Part shown: one piece after another, positions 60,172 to 64,000 of the stretch
Layout of the letters: each line of letters starts with the position of its first letter
Numbering within the stretch: position 1 is the first letter of the stretch
Notes under the pieces: generated by a model
Databases searched by the model: none
What the model was told of the DNA's origin: nothing
Seen by the model: the letters and a program-made list of their open reading frames with translations, nothing else
Translations under genes and position numbers: made by a program
From: Streptomyces sp. MMBL 11-1
GTDB lineage: Bacteria; Actinomycetota; Actinomycetes; Streptomycetales; Streptomycetaceae
Direction: 5' to 3'
DNA: 64,000 bases
Assembly: GCF_028622875.1 (NCBI RefSeq)
Contig: NZ_CP117709.1
Span: 1,984,001 to 2,048,000 of the forward strand

Positions 60172-60996
60172 GTGGCCAACATCCAGACGCTCGATCCCGA
60201 CGCTTCCCCGCTCGCCTACTACGGCGGGGAGTTGCGCCGCCAACGCGAGGCCCAGGGCCTGACGCAGCCGCAGTTGGGCACCATCATCTTCTGCACGGGC
60301 TCGCTGGTCGGCCAGATCGAGACGACGAAGAAGATCCCCACCCGTGACTTCTCCGAGCGCGTGGACGCGGCGCTGGGGACGGACGGGACGTTCTCGCGGC
60401 TGGTGGGGCTGGTGCTGCGGAGCCAGTTGCCGACGTGGTTCCAGCCGTACGCGGACATGGAGGCGAAGGCCGCGTACATCTCCACGTACCAGGCGCAGGT
60501 GGTCTACGGGCTGTTGCAGACGGAGGAGTACGCGCGGGCGCTGCTGGCCCCCGGCATGCCCGACGACCCGGACCGTTTGGTGGCGGCTCGCATGGAGCGC
60601 CAGCGCATCCTGGAGCGGGAGAGGCCGCCGCTGGCCTGGGCGATCCTGGACGAGGCGGTGCTGTACCGGACGATCGGCGGCCCTGCGGTGATGCGCGCCC
60701 AACTCCAGAAGCTGTTGGATTACTCGGCGCACCGCTGGATGCGGATTCAGGTGTTGCCATTCGAGGCTGGCGAACACGCCAGTTTGGATGGCTCGTTCAC
60801 CGGCATGCGCTTCGACGACGACCCGGACATCGTCTACACCGAGGACCTCATCTCCGGCCACATGACGGCCAATCCAGAAACGGTCAGGGAAGCCTCGCTC
60901 CGATACGCTCATCTGCAAGCCGCCGCCCTCTCCGTGGGGGAATCGGCGGCGCGGATCAGCCGCGTGATGGAGGAACGTTATGCAGACCAGCACTGA
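60172..60996 (+). CDS. HTH regulator with DUF5753 (Scr1/WhiJ-like)
   Basis: The 274-residue protein has an N-terminal XRE-type HTH ('YYGGELRRQREAQGLTQPQL', 'IIFCTGSLVGQIETTKKIPT', ~15-55) and the long DUF5753 effector domain ('WFQPYADMEAKAAYISTYQA', 'QVVYGLLQTEEYARALL', 'VLPFEAGEHASLDGSF'). It pairs with the DUF397 gene in an arrangement suggested to act like toxin-antitoxin or developmental switches (WhiJ, BldB-interacting). GTG 60172 has GGAGG seven bases upstream. Confidence 0.9.
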   Translation: MANIQTLDPDASPLAYYGGELRRQREAQGLTQPQLGTIIFCTGSLVGQIETTKKIPTRDFSERVDAALGTDGTFSRLVGLVLRSQLPTWFQPYADMEAKAAYISTYQAQVVYGLLQTEEYARALLAPGMPDDPDRLVAARMERQRILERERPPLAWAILDEAVLYRTIGGPAVMRAQLQKLLDYSAHRWMRIQVLPFEAGEHASLDGSFTGMRFDDDPDIVYTEDLISGHMTANPETVREASLRYAHLQAAALSVGESAARISRVMEERYADQH

Positions 60997-61249
60997 CCTG
61001 AAGAGCGCGGAATGGCGTAAGTCCAGCTACAGCGGCACCACCGGCGGCGACTGCGTCGAGTGCACCGTGACCGGCGGCGCGGCCTGGCGGACCTCCTCGT
61101 ACAGCGGCACCACCGGCGGCGAGTGCGTCGAGACCGCCGTCGGCTCCCCCTGCGGGTCCGTCCCCGTCCGCGACAGCAAGAACCCGACCGGTCCCGCCAT
61201 CGTCCTCGGAGCCCCCGCCTGGCAGGCGTTCGTCGACGGGCTGCGCTGA
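60980..61249 (+). CDS. DUF397 protein with duplicated motif
   Basis: An 89-residue DUF397 protein in which the core 'WRKSSYSGTTGGDCVE' (~12-27) is repeated as 'WRTSSYSGTTGGECVE' (~36-51), followed by 'VPVRDSKNPTGPAIVLG' and a helix. Most members have one copy. It overlaps the HTH gene by 17 bases and has GGAGG upstream, so the two are co-translated. Confidence 0.92.
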   Translation: MQTSTDLKSAEWRKSSYSGTTGGDCVECTVTGGAAWRTSSYSGTTGGECVETAVGSPCGSVPVRDSKNPTGPAIVLGAPAWQAFVDGLR

Positions 61250-61264
61250 CACGACCTTCACCGG

Positions 61265-61307
61265 GAGCAGGGCGGTACGGGCAACTGGCCCCCGTACCGC
61301 CCTGCTC
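61265..61307 (+). terminator. Terminator of the HTH/DUF397 operon
   Basis: A perfect 17-bp stem (61265-61281, 61291-61307) with a 9-base loop, 15 bases after the DUF397 stop. The remaining gap to 61595 contains one more hairpin (CCTCGGGCT/AGCCCGAGG, ~61447-61466) and no convincing gene. Confidence 0.9.
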
Positions 61308-61595
61308 GGCGTCGTAGCGCGTGCGTACGAAATCCGGTCACCCGGAAATCGGCCCCCGGCATAGCTTCGCGCCTGACTCCGATCGGTCTGCGCCAAGCCT
61401 CGGGGGGGGCGAGATACACCACCAGCGCCCTGCAGACCAACATGAACCTCGGGCTTCAGCCCGAGGAGCAAGTCAAGCGATCACGTTCTCGCTCCTGCTC
61501 GTCCCGACCCTGCTGGTCGCCGTTCTGGCCGTCCGCGCACGCAAGGACGGACCCGGCCCCGGGTGAGCGGGGGGACGGAGTGGCAGAGTGAGCCC

Positions 61596-62099
61596 ATGTC
61601 TGCCTACGCGACCATGCCCTTCCACCTGGAGACCGAGCGCCTGATCCTGCGACCGTGGGACGGGTCGGACGCCGCCGAGTTCAGCGACCTGCTCGCCGAA
61701 CGCGGCAAGGGGAAACCCCCGGTCGAGCGCATCCGGACGTCCATAGCGGAGTTGCTCGCCGCGACGGAGACCACGGGGATCGCCCTGCTGCCCATCCAGC
61801 GCCGTGAGGAGGGCGACTTCATCGGCTACTGCGGGCTGATCATCGGCCGCACCACCCTGGAGGAGCCCGAGATCGCGTACGAGCTGTTCCAGCGCGCCCA
61901 CGGGCACGGCTATGCCACCGAGGCGGCCGGCGCGGTGCTCCAAGCCGCCGCCGCGACCGGGCGGAAACGGCTCTGGTCGACCGTCGCCATGTGGAACACC
62001 GCGTCGCTCCGCGTCCTGGAGAAGCTCGCGTTCGAGCGGGACCACGTCTCCACGGAGGAGAACGGCGAAGTGGTCTGGCTCACCCGCACGTTGCCGTGA
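61596..62099 (+). CDS. GNAT-family N-acetyltransferase (RimJ/RimL-like)
   Basis: A 167-residue acetyltransferase of the Acetyltransf_3 type: 'FHLETERLILRPWDGSDAAE' at the start, 'IAYELFQRAHGHGYATEAAG' (acetyl-CoA loop HGHGYA, ~108-113) and 'VAMWNTASLRVLEKLAFERD'. It may acetylate a protein N-terminus or a small molecule. ATG 61596 is preceded by AGAGTGAG. Confidence 0.87.
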   Translation: MSAYATMPFHLETERLILRPWDGSDAAEFSDLLAERGKGKPPVERIRTSIAELLAATETTGIALLPIQRREEGDFIGYCGLIIGRTTLEEPEIAYELFQRAHGHGYATEAAGAVLQAAAATGRKRLWSTVAMWNTASLRVLEKLAFERDHVSTEENGEVVWLTRTLP

Positions 62100-62145
62100 G
62101 GCGGGCCGGCCGGCCGCACGCCGCGCGCTGCTAGATTCATCCGCC

Positions 62146-62562
62146 ATGCGATCACGAGAGTACGACCTCGAATTCCGTGAACGGTCCACCCGTATACGCG
62201 ACGCGGGAGCCGGTCTGCTGGTCCTGTCGGCATTGCTGTGGGGATGGTGCGCCATTCTGCTTCTGACGGATTACGAGGTGGAAACGCGCAACGGCCACAC
62301 CGACGAGTGCGCGGCGCGCCTGTTCACGGAGGGCGGCACGGCCAACGAAGGGGCCTGGCGGGGCGATTGGTGTGCGGACGAACGCGACTGGCCCGAGGCG
62401 CTGGCCGTCCTGGGGCTGTCCCTTCCCGTATCGCTCGTGGGGACCGCGCTGTTCACGACCGGCCACGTGAGCCGGCGGATGAGCGGGCACTCCCAGGCGA
62501 TGCGTGAGCTGGACCGGATCGCGGACGAGCGGGAGAAGCGGGAGAAGGGCGCCGGGGCCTGA
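62146..62562 (+). CDS. Hypothetical two-helix membrane protein
   Basis: I do not recognise this 138-residue protein. A basic N-terminus is followed by a membrane helix ('AGLLVLSALLWGWCAILLLT'), an exported loop with two cysteines ('DECAARLF', 'WCADERDW'), a second helix ('LGLSLPVSLVGTALFTTG') and a charged cytoplasmic tail (DEREKREKG). TAGATT eight bases before the ATG resembles a -10. Confidence 0.65.
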   Translation: MRSREYDLEFRERSTRIRDAGAGLLVLSALLWGWCAILLLTDYEVETRNGHTDECAARLFTEGGTANEGAWRGDWCADERDWPEALAVLGLSLPVSLVGTALFTTGHVSRRMSGHSQAMRELDRIADEREKREKGAGA

Positions 62563-62679
62563 CCGCGTTCCCGGCCGGTCACGCCCGCCCGGGAATTCGG
62601 TCGCCCCCTGGGAGGCGAGCCGTTAACTTCCCTCCGGACGCCGTGGGATTGGCCGGGGCGCGACGACGAGGAGCTGCGC

Positions 62680-63393
62680 ATGAACGACCACGATCGGCGG
62701 ACCGACCGGCTGAGCATCCTGATCGAGCAGTTCGACCAGGCGCGGGAGACGGCTCAGGTCAGGCTGAAAGGCCTCGGGGACGAGGAGTACCTGTGGGAGC
62801 CGGCCCCCGGAAGCTGGTCGATCCGCCGCCGGGAGGACGCGGTGACGCCCCGGGCGTACGGTCCTGGCGCCTGGGTCATCGACAAGGGGGCGCCGGAGAT
62901 CCCGGCGAGCGAGTACGCGGAGGTCGCACGGCAGGCGGCGGGCGGGATGTCCGTGGCGAAGATCGCCGAGGACTGGAGCGTCAGCGCCGAACGGGTCGAG
63001 GAGGTCCTGGCGTTCACCGGTGAGCCGGAGCCCGACGTCGTGCCGATCACCACCATCGCGTGGCGGCTCGGTCACCTGCACTCCGACTTCGCGGGCCGGT
63101 GGGAGTGGACCTTCGGCGAACGGCGGCGGGACCCGCACCTGCTGGTCGACTTCACGCCGTCCGCTTCCCTGGCGCTGGACCGGTTCTGGGAGACCCTCGA
63201 CCGGCACCGCGCGAGTATCGCCACGCTCACCGACGAGCAGCTCGACACGGTCGGCCTCTCGCGGTATCCGTACGGCTCCGACCCCGACGACCCGTACATC
63301 GGCGTGCTGGCCAACGCCAATCTGGAACTCATCCACCACATGGCCGAGATCGCGCTGCTGCGCGACCTCTGGCGGGCCCGCGTCCCCGCTTAG
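62680..63393 (+). CDS. DinB-fold protein with HTH-like insertion
   Basis: A 237-residue DinB/YfiT-like four-helix protein: first helix 'LSILIEQFDQARETAQVRLK', 'WEPAPGSWSIRRRED', second helix with metal His 'TIAWRLGHLHSDFAGRWEWT', and last helix with 'NLELIHHMAEIALLRDLWRA'. Between helix 1 and 2 lies an extra ~50-residue segment 'YAEVARQAAGGMSVAKIAED' and 'WSVSAERVEEVLAF', which looks like a DUF433-type helix-turn-helix. Family members are metal-dependent thiol transferases or stress proteins. GAGGAG precedes the ATG. Confidence 0.83.
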   Translation: MNDHDRRTDRLSILIEQFDQARETAQVRLKGLGDEEYLWEPAPGSWSIRRREDAVTPRAYGPGAWVIDKGAPEIPASEYAEVARQAAGGMSVAKIAEDWSVSAERVEEVLAFTGEPEPDVVPITTIAWRLGHLHSDFAGRWEWTFGERRRDPHLLVDFTPSASLALDRFWETLDRHRASIATLTDEQLDTVGLSRYPYGSDPDDPYIGVLANANLELIHHMAEIALLRDLWRARVPA

Positions 63394-63396
63394 CAC

Positions 63397-64000
63397 TCAC
63401 CCCGCCAGCTCCCACACCAGCAGCTCCGCCGGCCCCGCCACCGCGACCGCCTCCAGGCCCTGGGCCCCGGTGATCCGGGCGGCGTCGCCGGGGCCCAGCT
63501 CCTCGCCGCCCAGCGCGACCCTCCCCCGCACCACATGCACGTACAGGCGCACCGCGTCCGGGACCGCCGTGCGCTCGCCCCCGGCCAGGCGGCGGGCATG
63601 GAGCATCGCGCGCGCGCCGGGCAGGGCGTACGGGGTGGAGTCGGCGATGCCGGGGACGACCGTGTACGAGGGTTCGCCGTCCGGCTCCAGGGGGGCCAGC
63701 CACATCTGGAGGAAGGTCAAGGGGGCCGTGCCGTCGTTGCGTTCGACGTGGCGGACCCCGGAGGCGGCGCTCAGGTGGGCCACGTCCCCGGCGCGGACAA
63801 CGGTGGAGTGGCCGGCCGAATCGCGGTGGGTCAGCTCGCCCTCGACGACCCAGGTGACGATCTCCGTATGGCTGTGCGGGTGCTCCTCGAAGCCCGCGCC
63901 CGGGGCGAGGCGCTCCTCGTTGCAGGCCAGGATCGGGCCGAAGCGGAGGTTGTCCGGGTCGTAGTGGGGGCCGAAGGAGAGGGCGTGCCGGGTGACGATC
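63397..64000 (-). CDS. Pirin-family bicupin protein (cut by window end)
   Basis: The leftward frame is open to the right edge, so only ~201 C-terminal residues are visible. Translating past 63783 gives 'HALSFGPHYDPDNLRFGPIL', 'GFEEHPHSHTEIVTWVVEGE' and 'LTHRDSAGHSTVVRAGDVAH', the metal-binding cupin of pirins (HPH.H...E). The second cupin follows with 'RLYVHVVRGRVALGGEELGP'. GTG 63783 is an internal Val codon. The role may be quercetinase-like or regulatory. Confidence 0.9.
   Translation of the reverse strand, partial: IVTRHALSFGPHYDPDNLRFGPILACNEERLAPGAGFEEHPHSHTEIVTWVVEGELTHRDSAGHSTVVRAGDVAHLSAASGVRHVERNDGTAPLTFLQMWLAPLEPDGEPSYTVVPGIADSTPYALPGARAMLHARRLAGGERTAVPDAVRLYVHVVRGRVALGGEELGPGDAARITGAQGLEAVAVAGPAELLVWELAG

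Noticed and set aside
61321..61566. 81-codon frame with a hydrophobic C-terminal segment
   Set aside because: No ribosome binding site and no similarity to known small membrane proteins. It runs through a terminator-like hairpin, so kept out of the gene list.

Overview
The window is a 64 kb stretch of high-GC actinobacterial chromosome, almost certainly Streptomyces. Supporting this are the very strong GC bias at third codon positions, the many GTG starts and 4-base GTGA/ATGA overlaps, several families typical of streptomycetes (SCO2322-like, DUF397 with a DUF5753 regulator, DUF3052, DUF7144, the fused GT87/PAP2 protein), and a homodimeric pyruvate dehydrogenase E1. As far as I remember, the gene order resembles S. 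coelicolor from about SCO2321 to SCO2371. No integrase, transposase, phage gene, rRNA or CRISPR array was seen, so this looks like core chromosome.

Left part (1-24,000). The end of an MFS transporter is followed by a candidate cobalamin riboswitch and a tightly coupled five-gene operon (903-6784). It encodes two exported, membrane-tethered surface proteins, an ECF T component, a double ATPase and an ECF S component. This looks like a vitamin B12 capture and import system and is the most interesting locus here. Next come a GT87/PAP2 membrane enzyme, a drug exporter fused to a winged-helix domain, a peptidoglycan-binding protein with a cytoplasmic zinc ribbon, HAD and FetB-like proteins, a secreted HNH nuclease, a PhoD-type phosphatase, a DoxX gene with a possible iron box, a Cu/Zn SOD-like exported protein, a DedA protein, small proteins of unknown function and tRNA-Val(UAC).

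Middle part (24,000-41,400). A DUF4097 lipoprotein, a coiled-coil protein, FmdB and an O-methyltransferase precede a tellurium-resistance-type (Ter) locus. That locus has a leftward biosynthetic operon (CitE-like lyase, a four-domain phosphoribosyltransferase/TRSP/StiP/PELOTA fusion, a HAD phosphatase), a divergent TerD-like protein with a PAYGYP tail, a TerA/TerD-superfamily protein, a TerC-like DUF475 membrane protein and two tandem TerD paralogues. A peroxiredoxin, DUF3052 and aceE follow.

Right part (41,400-64,000). This holds a peptidase-inhibitor-like secreted protein, an MFS exporter with a divergent TetR regulator, and two paralogous exported alpha/beta hydrolases flanking a NarL-type two-component system. 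The two-component operon and the second hydrolase/acyltransferase operon share a promoter motif with identical spacing. Then come a MerR/aldo-keto reductase operon with a textbook 19-bp-spacer promoter, an OmpR-type two-component operon headed by a small acidic exported protein, an SLC13 permease coupled to glycerate kinase, a serine hydrolase, a three-gene anti-sigma/HTH/DUF397 cluster, a GNAT, a DinB-fold protein carrying a helix-turn-helix-like insertion, and a pirin cut by the window end.

All names come from reading motifs and from family memory; no search was run.
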